A DNA stretch of 64,000 bases from NCBI GenBank assembly GCA_025642075.2, contig JAODUO010000066.1, positions 463,501-527,500 on the forward strand, given 5' to 3'. Below the pieces are notes generated by a model, which was given only the letters and a program-made list of their open reading frames with translations, was not told the DNA's origin and did no database searches. How positions within the stretch are numbered: position 1 is the stretch's first letter; each line of letters begins with the position of its first letter. Shown here piece by piece: positions 28,401 through 37,903 of this stretch. This stretch comes from Ridgeia piscesae (Eukaryota; Annelida; Polychaeta; Sabellida; Siboglinidae). A program made the position numbers and the translations under genes.

Positions 28401-31400
28401 TGCAAGCAAGCACTGCCCTGCTAGTGCATACACCGACTTGCTACCAGCAAATCCAGTGTTAAAAACTGACCACAACCACTGTCCTGAAAAATGCGTACAC
28501 ATGCTGCAGCGTAACTACCCGCCAGCTCGTATTTACGCTGACAACATCACAGCATTGACAGGTGCAGCTAAGGCGATTCTACCGAGTGTCGATACGTGTA
28601 ATTTAAAAAAAAAGAAATATGCCTTTATAGAATATTTATTGGTTTTACCAAAATGCCATGCTACCAAAATGTATGTTACCAAGATGTCCTATTACCAAAA
28701 TGTCTGTTACCAAAATGTCCTATTACCGAAACGTCCTATTACCGAAATGTCCTGTTACCGAAATGTCAGTTACCAAAACGTCCATTACCAAAGTGTCCTT
28801 TACCGAAATGTCTGGATACCATATGAGTTATATATGACTAATATGAGTTATGTATGAGTTATGTAGTTAATACCTGAGATCATGAGTACTTCTGATTAAA
28901 TAAATCTTTAAGAGGTTCGTTATGAAATCAAATATGTTTATGATATGTGCCATAGAATTTGTCTGACCAGTTTAATGTTTTCCAGTTCTCTGGGGACCCT
29001 CAGTTCCTGTGGAGGCTGGGGAAGTCCACCTACCAGATGGCCCAGATCTATGGCTCAAGGGGAAACGAGGAAGAGAAGAAGTCCCTGGTCTACCAGTCGA
29101 GGGAGCATGTCTTTAATGCCCTCCAACTGGACCCCTCCAACTACAGTGTACAGAAGTGGTAAGTGCAGTTGTTACCCCTAATTACCCCAGGTACAGAAGT
29201 GGTAAGTGCAGTTGTTACCCCTAGGTACCCCAGGTAGGTATTATTATGTCTTCATGACTTGTAGATCATAGTGAAATGACCCATGAAATAACATGTATTA
29301 TTTATTTGTTTAAGAATTGTCTATCCGTTTATTTGTATCTTTTTCACCCGAAGTAATATATCTAAGTAATATGAAAACATGAGCTCACTGGATAAAGGGA
29401 TGTTTTCTTACATCGGACGAATGAATTTTATCTGTAGGACTGCTTAATGTGTTTTTACATATGTATAGTTATAATTTAACTCTGATGTATTATTTACATG
29501 AAAATAAACTTAAATTTCCAAATATTATGGAAATAAAATAAAGTTTGTATGTGACGTCAGTGATATTGATTCTAATAAAATATGGTTATATACCAACATT
29601 TATCTACTTTCAAGGGCAAAAGCTGACTGTTTAAAATTTGTGTGAAGAATCTTACATAAAAATAAACTATGAAATAGACTGATCTACACAGACACATATA
29701 CTGTCTAGCTGGCATTAGGAGTGAATTACCAAAAAGGTTCCCTTCTAAAACATTGTGTAAACTTACCAACAAAATATTTCTATCTAATAACTTGCCGCTA
29801 TCACAGACAATATCTGCTGGTAGATAAATACATCTCTCTCCTACAGGTGTGCAATTACCATAGGCAGCGTGGGCGATTATGAAAGTACTCAAGTAAGAAT
29901 AGCAAATGGCTTCAAATTCAAGGTAAGTTGCGTAATGAACTTTAACATGTTGATGGGAAACATGTTAACAGTATCTGTGAAACGGGCAACTGAACGTAAA
30001 TGAACTGTGCACAGTTGCTGTGCTCATTTACGTCATTGTGTGTTTGTGTCGTACCTCTGGATGGCAACATGTGCTACCCTGGTAGCTGTGACGTGTCCAG
30101 TGTGGAGCCGGTAGACACTAGACAGGTGTAGATGTTGGGTGGTGTTGGGAGCGGATTGAAGCTGTGATCATCCAGGGCCTCTGAATCAAGACGATCGAGT
30201 TCAAGTCCAAAATTTAATTCACTCCATACTTTGTTAACTTCCCTCAGTTGTATAACATTGGAAATGTGTGAATGAATAGTTTGTGTGTGTGCAATAACTT
30301 TCACATGGCTGAATGACTTACCAGAGACGTGGAGTTGGTGTTGGTGATTTTACAAACAACACGTCTGTCATGTGGGTGAAATGTGAAGCGCTTTGGGTGA
30401 TTTTTGAGTCACGTTCTGCTCATGAATGCTTTGGTGATTACAGTGTATTCTGCTGTGTGGTGACCCAGGTGTTGTAGAGTACTGTTTTAGTCATGTGACC
30501 CAGGTGTTTTAGTGTACTGATGTAGTCATGTGACCTGTTGTTGCAGGAGCACATAGTGAATGCGATAGAGTTGTGTCCAACAGATCCGTCGTCTCATCAC
30601 CTACTGGGACGCTGGTGTTATGGGGTGAGTGCCACACCTTGCTGTCTACACAGTCTCTATTATTGTTTTGTCTATACAGTCTCAGTTATTGTGCTGTCAA
30701 CACAGTCTCCATTTTTGTGTTGTCTACAAAGTCTCTATTATTGTGCTGTATACAAAGTCTCTAGTATTGTGGTGTGTACAGTCTCTATTATTGTTTTGTC
30801 TATACAGTCTCAGTTATTGTGCCGTCTACACAGTCTCCATTTTTGTGTTGTCTACAAAGTCTCTATTATTGTGCTGTATACAAAGTCTCTAGTATTGTGC
30901 TGTCTACACAGTTTCTATTATTGTGCACAGTCTCTGTTTCTATTATTGTGTTGTCTACATCTAGGTCTCTATTACTTCAACCAGGCAACTGATGCCACAA
31001 TAAGTTGAGTAACAACTGTCTTACAAAACAGGTGCAGTTAGTTATCTGTGTAATATTAATAGTTCTTAATTCTATATTTTTAGAATTAAAATATGTATTT
31101 ATAAGTAACATACTTACCTGGCTCCGTCGCTTCACAAGGTGCAAAAGCCTTGGCCGCGCCCATGTTGCTCGCCATAATTAATAAAATGCAAAAATATGCT
31201 AACTGGGGAACCGACTTGTGTCAGTGTTGACAGACGTGGCACTGTGCGAGGGACAAGACTGTCAGTCGCCGGCAATTCATCAGAGAGAAACGTGTGGGCC
31301 AGGATGACCCGTTCTGAATGTGATATCTTGTCACATTGTTCGTCCGGTTGTATGGCAACTGATTGTGGAGGTGGATCAATGTACTGTTTGTCGACAGATC

Positions 31401-34400
31401 TCCAGGCACCATCGTCAATTGAACAGGATTACACGGGCCGATCATTAAATGTGAGTGCCCGAATAGGAGAACGGCAAGAAAACATAATTGTTGTCTGTCG
31501 TGCTGCCGGATGGAACCGGCAGCTTCTGCCGGTGTACGGCGTGCATAGTCGTATACGTCGTGGGTACTCGCCTACGTAATGTCGCTAGTCGGGAAGTCAT
31601 GTCCGGGAATCGCCTGTGTATTCCCGGGACCAACGTTTCAACGTCCAGTCAACCGTTAATTTCGGTGGAAACGGTGTCGATTCGAGTGGGTTGAGGATCG
31701 CAAACAGGACTCCGTGTCATGGAGCTGACTAAGGCAAACTCCGGTTTTAATACGCCGATTAATTAATGCGCCTAATTTGTCCCGTAATTGCAGCCTGTTT
31801 GTTCGGTTGCCATCCCCGGAGACCGGGCGACCTCGACTACGTCAAGAAACGCAATTGTTGTAACGCATATTGACGGCACCCGGTTGCGATCACCCCTCAG
31901 TTAGCATTAAAGCTGCGCGGTTTCTGATTGGCTTCGGTCGGTGACCTGAGCCGAATGGGGTTAATCTCCGGCTCTCCGGAGAACCGGCCAGGTCTCTGGC
32001 TTTGGGTTTCCATACAGTGTTTTCTGAACGGTGTTAACCTCCGGCTTTGGCCAGGCCTCTGGCTCCGGCCTCGTCTCCATTCTATCCGGAGGAATGTCAC
32101 CGGTTTTCCGCCCGGGTCAGGCCTGTCGGCATAAGTCCATGACATGGATTGCCGGGTATGTGCTCGGATTCTCTTTTTGGGAATCCACTGGCAGGACTAT
32201 TTTTTGTCTGGGCCTCCAGAAGCACAACAGGGCTGATTATTCGCGCCCCCAACAACGGTTGAACTGTCGCTAATCGCGCGTTGGTAATATCGGCTGTTTG
32301 CGAAGACAGTTGAGAATATCTTCTAACATGTACTAACGGTCACGGTCTTGGACCATCTCCGGGGATGGCACCGGAAAAAACCCAAGAAAGCGGCTGCAGC
32401 GATGTTTACATTTGTCAGACATGTGCGTTTCTGAAACGGAGCGGCGTTTATACTGTTCCATTCCATACTTAATCAGTCCACTTGTGAACAAGTGTCGTAC
32501 TTGTTGTCGACTGTAATACGTGACAAGAGACACTTGTTCGGATGATTATCGTCGCTGCGCATGAGTCTAGTGTAGACGGTGGCGTGTTCGCGAGTGGTCC
32601 GCCATTACAATTACGTTAAAATTGAAAGGGCAAAGTCGAAAAACAGCTAATAATAGAAAAATACAACTGAAAAGTGGTCTGAAAACAGCCCATTATATTG
32701 CAGAGGTGAAAAGAAAAACAATAAACCGTAACTTCGTTTAAACAAAATATGATATCAGCTCACAAAACTGGTAAGTATGGAGCTACGCGAAGGCAAGACT
32801 TAAACAATAGCGGCGCCAAGTAAGAAGAGAAGAGACTCAGTGATTGGATGGGGTGGTGGGAGCTGTGGGGATAAGTCATTTTTTCATTTTATTAAATATG
32901 GCGAGCAACTTGGCGCGGCCAAGTCTATTGCACCTTGTGAAGCGACGGAGCCAGGCTAAGTCTGTTAGGCAATAAATAGTCTAGCTTTGGAACTTGGAGG
33001 GCAAAAGACTCCACTGAGGTGTTGAGTTCCACTTGCCTCTTCTTATACTAATGCTAAGCAACTGGCTAACACCAAGACTACTGGAACACACAAGAAATAG
33101 TCCTTTGTCACGCACCCACAAAGTCATGACAGTAGATATGACATGCAACACATGTGACAGCAAGATTTGTGTCTCATGGGTGATGACACAAAGTCAGTTG
33201 TACAGGCACTGATGGGTAATTACGAACATGCCAAGCAGCAAGCTTAAAATTAAGATGCTTCCAAGCAGCACATGATCAAGGGCAAGAGTGACCTGGCTGT
33301 GTGACTAATACAGTAGTGTTCACTTGCTTCTTTGTAACATTAGCCTCTGACTTATCAGCTGTTGGTAAGTTTAAAAAACATGCCCAGGTAAGTGTTGTGG
33401 CTGTCACCTGTCACCTGTGAGTCTGTGTTCCAGGTGTACATGTTGTCGTGGATAGAGCGTCAGGCCGCAGCCACCCTCTTTGCTGCCCCACCCACTGCCA
33501 CCATTGACGAGGCCCTCACAGAGTTCATGGAGGTGAGTGCCACCCACTGTCAGAGTGCCACTGTTAGGTGCTCACGGAGTTCATGGAGGTGAGTGCCACC
33601 CACTGTCAGAGTACCACTGTTAGGTGCTCACAGAGTTCATGGAGGTGAGTGCCACCCACTGTCAGAGTGCCACTGTTAGGTGCTCACAGAGTTCATGGAG
33701 GTGAGTGCCACCCACTGTCAGAGTGCCACTGTTAGGTGCTCACAGAGTTCATGGAGGTGAGTGCCACCCACTGTCAGAGTGTCACTGTTAGATCCTCACA
33801 GAGTTCATCGATTAAAAATGTTTTTTGAAGTACATACATAGTGTGTGTGCTTGGACACATAAAAATGGTGTATTCTATGTTTGCACGTGTATTATGACAA
33901 TGTGCACCTGTTTTTAGAATGGATTCCGATTTTGTTACAGGCTGAAAAATTGAAACCAGGAACTTGGAAAGACAATTTGTTGTACATTGCTAAGGTAAGA
34001 CCAGACCTCTGGCATAAACGTGTCGAAGATGAATGCAAGTACTGCTTGTCCAACCACTGAAATGTATTAATATAAAATATTGTTGTTCCCCGGCACACAT
34101 TTAATTCCCATGTCTGTTAATTCTAAGATTCTGGCGTATGATTATTCATAGTAATGCCATTCCATGAACCTGCTGTTTTGAGACAGTGACTATTTTGTTA
34201 ACCCTTCAATGTTCTCTTAACTGTGTAGAATGCTGGAGTCTCTGGGACAAGACCACAGTGGGGTGTCCTGGGTTAATGATAGAGGCTGAAGTTACATCCT
34301 CTCATGTGGCAAACACCCTTTAGGGAGGGACAAAACTGGCGTTAAATACTGAACTGTGGACCACAGTTCTACTTGACGGTTGTCATGTGTGTTGTCATGT

Positions 34401-35213
34401 GAGACCGTGAGAGCAAACCATTTCATGAGAATCAAACATGGCAGCTTATTTGCATGATGGGATAAAGTGTCAGTGATTTATAAAAACAACCTCAGAAAAA
34501 ATATTACATCAAAACAATTGTCAGTCGCAGTAATCCAACTACACACTACAGTCTATATGTATAGTCATGGCTACAATTAACTTTTTGTGTGTATCTGAAT
34601 TCATCAAGAATATGTTGAACTTATGGTTTGGGTATTTAGAACATAAATATGCAACAAGTGATGCAGGGGAATTTTTTTTAAGTTGGGGTATGGCTTAAAT
34701 TTAATATTCACTGTACAACTGGGTTTTTCCAAAGTGTCCGAGCATCATTTCTACCATTTGAAGTGTCACCGCGGACATTGTGCTGTTGCAGTGTCACATT
34801 GCCATGGGGAACTACTTCAAGGCAGTGGAGTGGTTGGACAAGGCAAGCGTTGTTCCCTGCGTAGGTCATGAGGTGAGTGACGTCAAATACCATCTAACTA
34901 GTCTAGCACAATTTATGAAGATATCTACAAAGTAGTTGTGTTTGTGGCCGTTTTATGTTCACAGTAATGTTGTTATAAGGATGTTACATGGTTTGGACAT
35001 GTTTGAGTTATAAAATAGTAAATGGTCTTTCTGTTGCAGCCTACATGTAATGAGATCTTAAGTAGTTGATACTTCCTGAGTGTAAGTCAGCAATGTGTGT
35101 GTTGGTACTGTTGGCATCTTACACATTACGTATTGTTGTAGGATGAAGCTTCACAGATAGAAGTAGACAAACTACTCTACACATACGGTGGCTACAGATC
35201 TAGGGCTGTTTGA
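22174..35213 (+). CDS. RMDN: Regulator of microtubule dynamics protein, RMDN2/RMDN3 (PTPIP51) type, complete, nine exons
   Basis: Exons: 22174-22499, 27636-27834, 28986-29158, 29847-29922, 30547-30624, 33434-33532, 33941-33994, 34792-34872, 35142-35213 (1158 nt, 385 aa; all phases consistent). In vertebrates RMDN3 is an outer-mitochondrial-membrane protein that tethers ER through VAP proteins and carries a TPR-like lipid-binding domain. Visible here: a hydrophobic anchor at residues 11-31 (SVIVAIGAGMLFGSGLTLLL), a coiled coil at about 37-66 (IDDLQREVRELKASIDRLL), an acidic FFAT-like stretch at 97-107 (EEQDLFEDALE), a spacer, then the helical repeat domain from about 130 with family signatures FLWRL, EHIVNAIELCP, LLGRWCY, LSWIERQAAATLF. 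Length falls between RMDN1 (~310) and RMDN3 (~470). The anchor plus coiled coil argues against RMDN1. It probably represents the single RMDN2/3 pro-orthologue. Confidence 0.92.
22983..23505. repeat. Nested inverted-repeat (foldback) element
   Basis: Outer arms 22985-23056 (AAACCAACCCACTTTGGAGC, then ACGCTTCGACCCA) and about 23430-23503 (TGGGTCGAAGCG, CACCAAAGTGGGTTGG) are inverted copies over about 70 bp. Inside, a second inverted pair at about 23057-23118 and 23143-23204 (GCCACAGGTCC... / ...GGGACCTGTGGC) spans about 55 bp. The organisation resembles a MITE or foldback element, possibly one element inserted into another. Confidence 0.75.
23330..23480 (-). repeat. Dispersed repeat family member
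   Basis: On the minus strand this carries TTTACGCAGGATAAAATTAT, TGCCAGTCACATATGTTTTG, GTGGACACGTGGATGTTAAC. Related copies occur at about 24014-24080 (plus strand: TTTTTGCCAGTCACAAATTT, GTAGACACATGCATGTTAAC) and at about 51100-51240 next to COQ8 exon 1. It overlaps the right arm of the foldback element, so the arm belongs to this family. Nature unknown; probably a non-autonomous transposon. Confidence 0.65.
24010..24085 (+). repeat. Dispersed repeat family member, second copy
   Basis: Shares about 65 bp with the minus-strand repeat at 23345-23425, in opposite orientation. Confidence 0.65.
25879..25936. repeat. (CCCA)n-type microsatellite
   Basis: Runs of CACC/CACT units (CCCACTCACCCACCCACCCA). 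Confidence 0.9.
27636..27834 (+). CDS. RMDN: RMDN exon 2
   Basis: Residues 109-175. Acceptor is TTTTTCAG|AAGC; the donor TACCTG|GTAGGA is unusual in having a transposon begin within about 20 bp of it. It encodes the linker and first helix (EELYRRVDEMVDG, EEAYNLLKDKSYL). Confidence 0.9.
27854..28822 (+). mobile_element. MULE-like DNA transposon fragment with tandem-array inverted termini and a FLYWCH ORF
   Basis: Both ends consist of 15-16-bp units around GACATTTCGGTAAC, in direct orientation at 27860-28018 and inverted at 28650-28815, forming long inverted terminal arrays. The element is bounded by an identical 13-bp direct repeat ATGAGTTATATAT (27841-27853 and 28823-28835), a likely target-site duplication. 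The inside encodes a FLYWCH zinc finger, which is typical of the N-terminus of metazoan Mutator-like transposases. The catalytic transposase domain is absent, so this copy is non-autonomous. It sits in RMDN intron 2, starting about 20 bp after the exon 2 donor. Confidence 0.75.
28297..28857 (+). CDS. FLYWCH zinc-finger ORF inside the transposon, probably a truncated transposase
   Basis: ATG 28297 opens a frame with GKAKLLWNGYTKH, MIRWRCTCRASKHCPASAYT and KTDHNHCPEK: the conserved Trp-Arg-Cys, Cys and His-x-His ligands of a FLYWCH finger within residues about 8-65. It then runs NYPPARIYADNITAL, GAAKAILPS and continues into the terminal array until TGA 28855. The family role is DNA binding by Mutator-type transposases and a few domesticated proteins. 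The downstream DDE domain is missing, so this is most likely a decayed or internally deleted transposase. A domesticated regulator is possible but unsupported. Confidence 0.6.
   Translation: MELSTTTRGKAKLLWNGYTKHTEKNDMIRWRCTCRASKHCPASAYTDLLPANPVLKTDHNHCPEKCVHMLQRNYPPARIYADNITALTGAAKAILPSVDTCNLKKKKYAFIEYLLVLPKCHATKMYVTKMSYYQNVCYQNVLLPKRPITEMSCYRNVSYQNVHYQSVLYRNVWIPYELYMTNMSYV
28986..29158 (+). CDS. RMDN: RMDN exon 3
   Basis: Residues 176-232 plus two bases. It encodes PQFLWRLGKSTYQMA, aligning with the FLWRLARAY signature of the family. Acceptor GTTTTCCAG; donor AAGTG|GTAAGT, which is duplicated 43 bp downstream. Confidence 0.92.
29148..29233 (+). repeat. 43-bp tandem duplication of the exon 3 donor junction
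   Basis: GTACAGAAGTG|GTAAGTGCAG and the next 22 bp are repeated once at 29191. The second copy is preceded by CCCCAG, so the duplicated 11 coding bases are flanked by AG and GT, like a microexon. Confidence 0.92.
29847..29922 (+). CDS. RMDN: RMDN exon 4
   Basis: Residues 233-258. WCAITIGSVGDYESTQVRI aligns with the WYAVLCG...E.IQ.RI segment of RMDN2/3. Acceptor CTCCTACAG, donor TTCAAG|GTAAGT. Confidence 0.92.
30547..30624 (+). CDS. RMDN: RMDN exon 5
   Basis: Residues 259-284. It carries EHIVNAIELCPTDPSSHHLL and GRWCYG, the most conserved RMDN stretch. Acceptor TTGTTGCAG, donor ATGGG|GTGAGT. Confidence 0.94.
30641..30975 (+). repeat. Degenerate 25-26-bp minisatellite in RMDN intron 5
   Basis: Variants of TGTCTACACAGTCTCTATTA and TTGTGC repeat about 13 times, beginning some 17 bp after the exon 5 donor. 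A higher-order block (30735-30790 versus 30840-30895) is nearly identical. Each unit carries a weak acceptor-like ACACAG. Confidence 0.88.
31117..32955. mobile_element. 1.84-kb DNA transposon-like element with about 72-bp terminal inverted repeats
   Basis: Left end 31117-31188 (CCTGGCTCCGTCGCTTCACA, AGGTGCAA...) and right end 32885-32955 (its reverse complement, ending GAAGCGACGGAGCCAGG) match at about 90 percent. The interior is strikingly CpG-rich (31200-32600) compared with the host intron and holds no recognisable transposase, so it is likely non-autonomous. No clear target-site duplication was identified; the flanks share CTTA-like bases. It lies in RMDN intron 5. The left terminus read outward on the minus strand ends in GAGCCAG|GTAAGTATG, a consensus splice donor. 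Confidence 0.8.
33434..33532 (+). CDS. RMDN: RMDN exon 6
   Basis: Residues 285-317. LSWIERQAAATLFAAPPTAT aligns with family LSW.EKK.A..LF. Its last 18 bases and the donor GAG|GTGAGT are copied into a 56-bp tandem array downstream. Confidence 0.93.
33516..33811 (+). repeat. 56-bp minisatellite copying the exon 6 donor junction
   Basis: Units begin at 33516 (inside exon 6), 33572, 33628, 33684, 33740 and 33796 (partial). Each full unit holds CTCACAGAGTTCATGGAG|GTGAGT, that is 18 coding bases plus the donor, then about 38 intronic bases. Five donors are intact; the sixth unit decays at TTCATCG. Confidence 0.97.
33941..33994 (+). CDS. RMDN: RMDN exon 7
   Basis: Residues 318-335, AEKLKPGTWKDNLLYIAK, aligning with the AEEL.PG.S...YI.KC segment. 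Acceptor TTGTTACAG, donor TAAG|GTAAGA. Confidence 0.9.
34792..34872 (+). CDS. RMDN: RMDN exon 8
   Basis: Residues 336-362. CHIAMGNYFKAVEWLDKA corresponds to the last TPR-like helix pair. Acceptor GCTGTTGCAG, donor CATGAG|GTGAGT. Confidence 0.9.
35142..35213 (+). CDS. RMDN: RMDN exon 9 with stop codon
   Basis: Residues 363-385 (DEASQIEVDKLLYTYGGYRS...) and TGA at 35211. The C-terminus is less conserved than the rest of the protein. Acceptor TTGTTGTAG. Confidence 0.87.
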   Translation, partial: DEASQIEVDKLLYTYGGYRSRAV

Positions 35214-37606
35214 TTCTAGACAGCACGATGTCATATACAGACAGGATGCTACACAGTTACTACAGTACAACCAGCAATCTGTCACTAAACACCTTTGTGT
35301 TCACTGGGCCATGTTGGTCGGTGGCCAGGTTAATCATTATTGAACTTGGTACTAAATGACATCTTTCACCATCCCTCAATACGACAGTGTTTGCAGGGAT
35401 TCCGCTGTGATGACTTATAGTTATCTGTCACATAAAACTAACTTTCTAGTTGAAGCACTTTACATTCCAAGTGTGTGTGCAGGTGGCCATGTGCTGGCTT
35501 TACATTAATTTCACTGAAGTTACACATTGATAGAACAGTTACATAAAATGTGTACACAGTGTGTAATTTTGATTATGACGTGTGTAATGATTGGTTGTAA
35601 ACACAGTGTGTAATTCTGATTACGACGTGTGTAATGATTGGTTGTAAGCAGTCGCACTAGTCCATGGTATTGGATGGTTAGAATGACAAAACATGATTTA
35701 CTTTGGATAGATGTTCTAAAAAATCAACAATTATCTGTGATTTAATTAATAAGCATGGCTTGTCAGATGGAATATTTACAAATGAGACGAAATGAGAGCT
35801 TAAAAAGCTTTGTAGAAATTCACAAAGAACTTTTTGGGGACCTGATGATTAATTTTATTCAATAATTTATCATCCTATGTTGAAGCGAGTATACATGTTT
35901 ATCACAGTGCGTCTACCTATCTTTTTAAACAGTAGAAAAATACACCTAGTTTCAGCAATTTTTTTATCTAGGGGCCAAACATTGAATAGTTATCGACAGT
36001 AAAGGCCAGTATGTTTAGAGAGGTGATATCAAGCCAAATATGTTGGCTCCACTAATCCTGTTGTTGCACTCTGTCAACTAATGCAACACATTTTTGAAGC
36101 ACTGATTTGTTACTAAGGTGACAACTCTTGACATGCTGTTGTATTTGCTAATGAGGCATTGAAACAATCAGGTATTGTTAAATTGTAAATAAATGTTTCA
36201 CATATTTATCTGCCTTTATAGTCAAATATATAGTTTAGTGCTGTTAACTTTATATTTATGTATTATTTTATGCGATTGTTTCCTTGTCTTTAATCAATTA
36301 AATGTAGAATGTATGTATCACTGATTTGGATTGTTTGTCAAATTTTCTGTAACACAAGTTTTACATTTTTTGATTGGCGAGCAATGTAGGTATAAGTGTT
36401 ATCATGTAAGTCAGTCATTGGGATTGATTGGGAAGCTGGATGGTTGCGATTGGGAAGCTGGATGGTTGCGATTGGGAAGCTGGATGGTTGCGATTGGAAA
36501 GCTGGATGGTTGCAATTGGCAAGCTGGATGGTTGCGATTGGCAAGTGATGTGGTTGTTACATTAAGTGCACCGGGTGGTGATTGACAAACATGCAGTGTT
36601 AACATTTTTATCAATAATTCACACTAAATGTTACACATTGCACAGGGTGTTTATTAAATAAATCCAGTTTGCCAAGAAACAAATGGCAGTGCAGTGACAC
36701 TGTGGAAGTCAGTCAACAACAGGTGCCGTGCCAGTAGTTTCAACTATAAGTGAATAGAATATAGTATTTGATACCACATTTTGTATAAATATACAAGCTT
36801 TTCTTAGTGTTGTAATGTTACTCTTGTATACATGTCACTCGGGTTCTGGGTCTCTGGTTCACAGGAAACCAGGACACTCGCTACAGATCTTTCTACCACG
36901 ATGTCAAGTACATATTTAGTCAGAGGTATAATTACTATTTAAACAACATATTCTGATGATGATCAGAAAACATATTCTGATGATGATCAGAAAACAAACA
37001 ATGTTACAATTATTTATTAAGTATAGGTGTATATTGTGCAGACATCACAAATTAACTATTTCCTAGAATATCAAACATTTCATATTGTGCACTGATAGAC
37101 GAGACACTGGGTTCGGGTATCAAGGATATTGACACCAAAGACATCGTTTTATTAATATGTTTAAATTTACCACATGCTGATTATCTATTCACTAACTAAA
37201 AGACCACATGATTTTGTATTGCCTAATTGTTTGTGCATCAAACAATTAATTTTACTTAATACTATAGTGGTGGTCATATAAATTGGGACTTCTAAACATG
37301 GTGGTTTAGTTGTCCAGTCCATGATTTACAAATTTCAATCACTTCAGTGGTGCTACCTAATAGATGAAACTGATACTAACGAACACATTTATACTCATCC
37401 ATGCAACAGTAAACTGTGGGCACTGCTTATTACAATTAAATTCGTTCATATGACAATCTCTGGAAAAAACTCACCATTCCGTTTGTCCACTAAAAAGAAC
37501 ATATAACCACTGCCTGTTAAAGCAGATAGGCAATAATACCGCAGTAATTCTACCGTAGCCATTGTCACAGTCAGACACACACCGGGTTCAGTTACATATG
37601 ACATCA
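35214..37606. other. Intergenic region between convergent RMDN and COQ8, including both 3' UTRs
   Basis: AT-rich, with AATAAA-like signals (AAATAAATG near 36188). It contains a 47-bp tandem duplication (35555-35648), a 25-bp duplication around TTCTGATGATGATCAGAA (36946-36995) and a 22-bp array. Cleavage sites cannot be assigned by eye. Confidence 0.6.
36424..36545. repeat. 22-bp minisatellite, about 5-6 copies
   Basis: Unit GATTGGGAAGCTGGATGGTT plus GC, with later units changing GGGAAG to GGAAAG or GGCAAG. Confidence 0.93.
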
Positions 37607-37903
37607 TCAAAATGGATTCGGGTCGTCCTCTCGCCCAAACTCAAAGTTCTTGTATATGTCATAGAAAAGACCTCTCATTGACATTACAGCACTGAGCTTA
37701 GTCGACAGGAGAAACGCCCCAGACAACTTCCTGTGGAGGGAGTAGCTCTCCTCTGGTGGAGGTACAAGACGGTGTTTGAGCAGGACGGGAATGAGTTCCT
37801 GTATTCTCTTCGCAGTTGTCTGGTTGCCAAAGTTGAAGGGGTTATCCGAGGCAAATGGCTCGCCCAGAATCATCACTGCATCTATGTGAGCTTTCTCCAT
37901 CAC
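37607..37903 (-). CDS. COQ8: COQ8 coding exon 13 with stop codon
   Basis: Residues 563-660. [20 protein letters not shown] then [16 protein letters not shown] match the COQ8 C-terminal signature. The tail ends in [10 protein letters not shown] before TGA. Acceptor TGCGTAG. Confidence 0.96.
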   Translation of the reverse strand: MMEKAHIDAVMILGEPFASDNPFNFGNQTTAKRIQELIPVLLKHRLVPPPEESYSLHRKLSGAFLLSTKLSAVMSMRGLFYDIYKNFEFGREDDPNPF

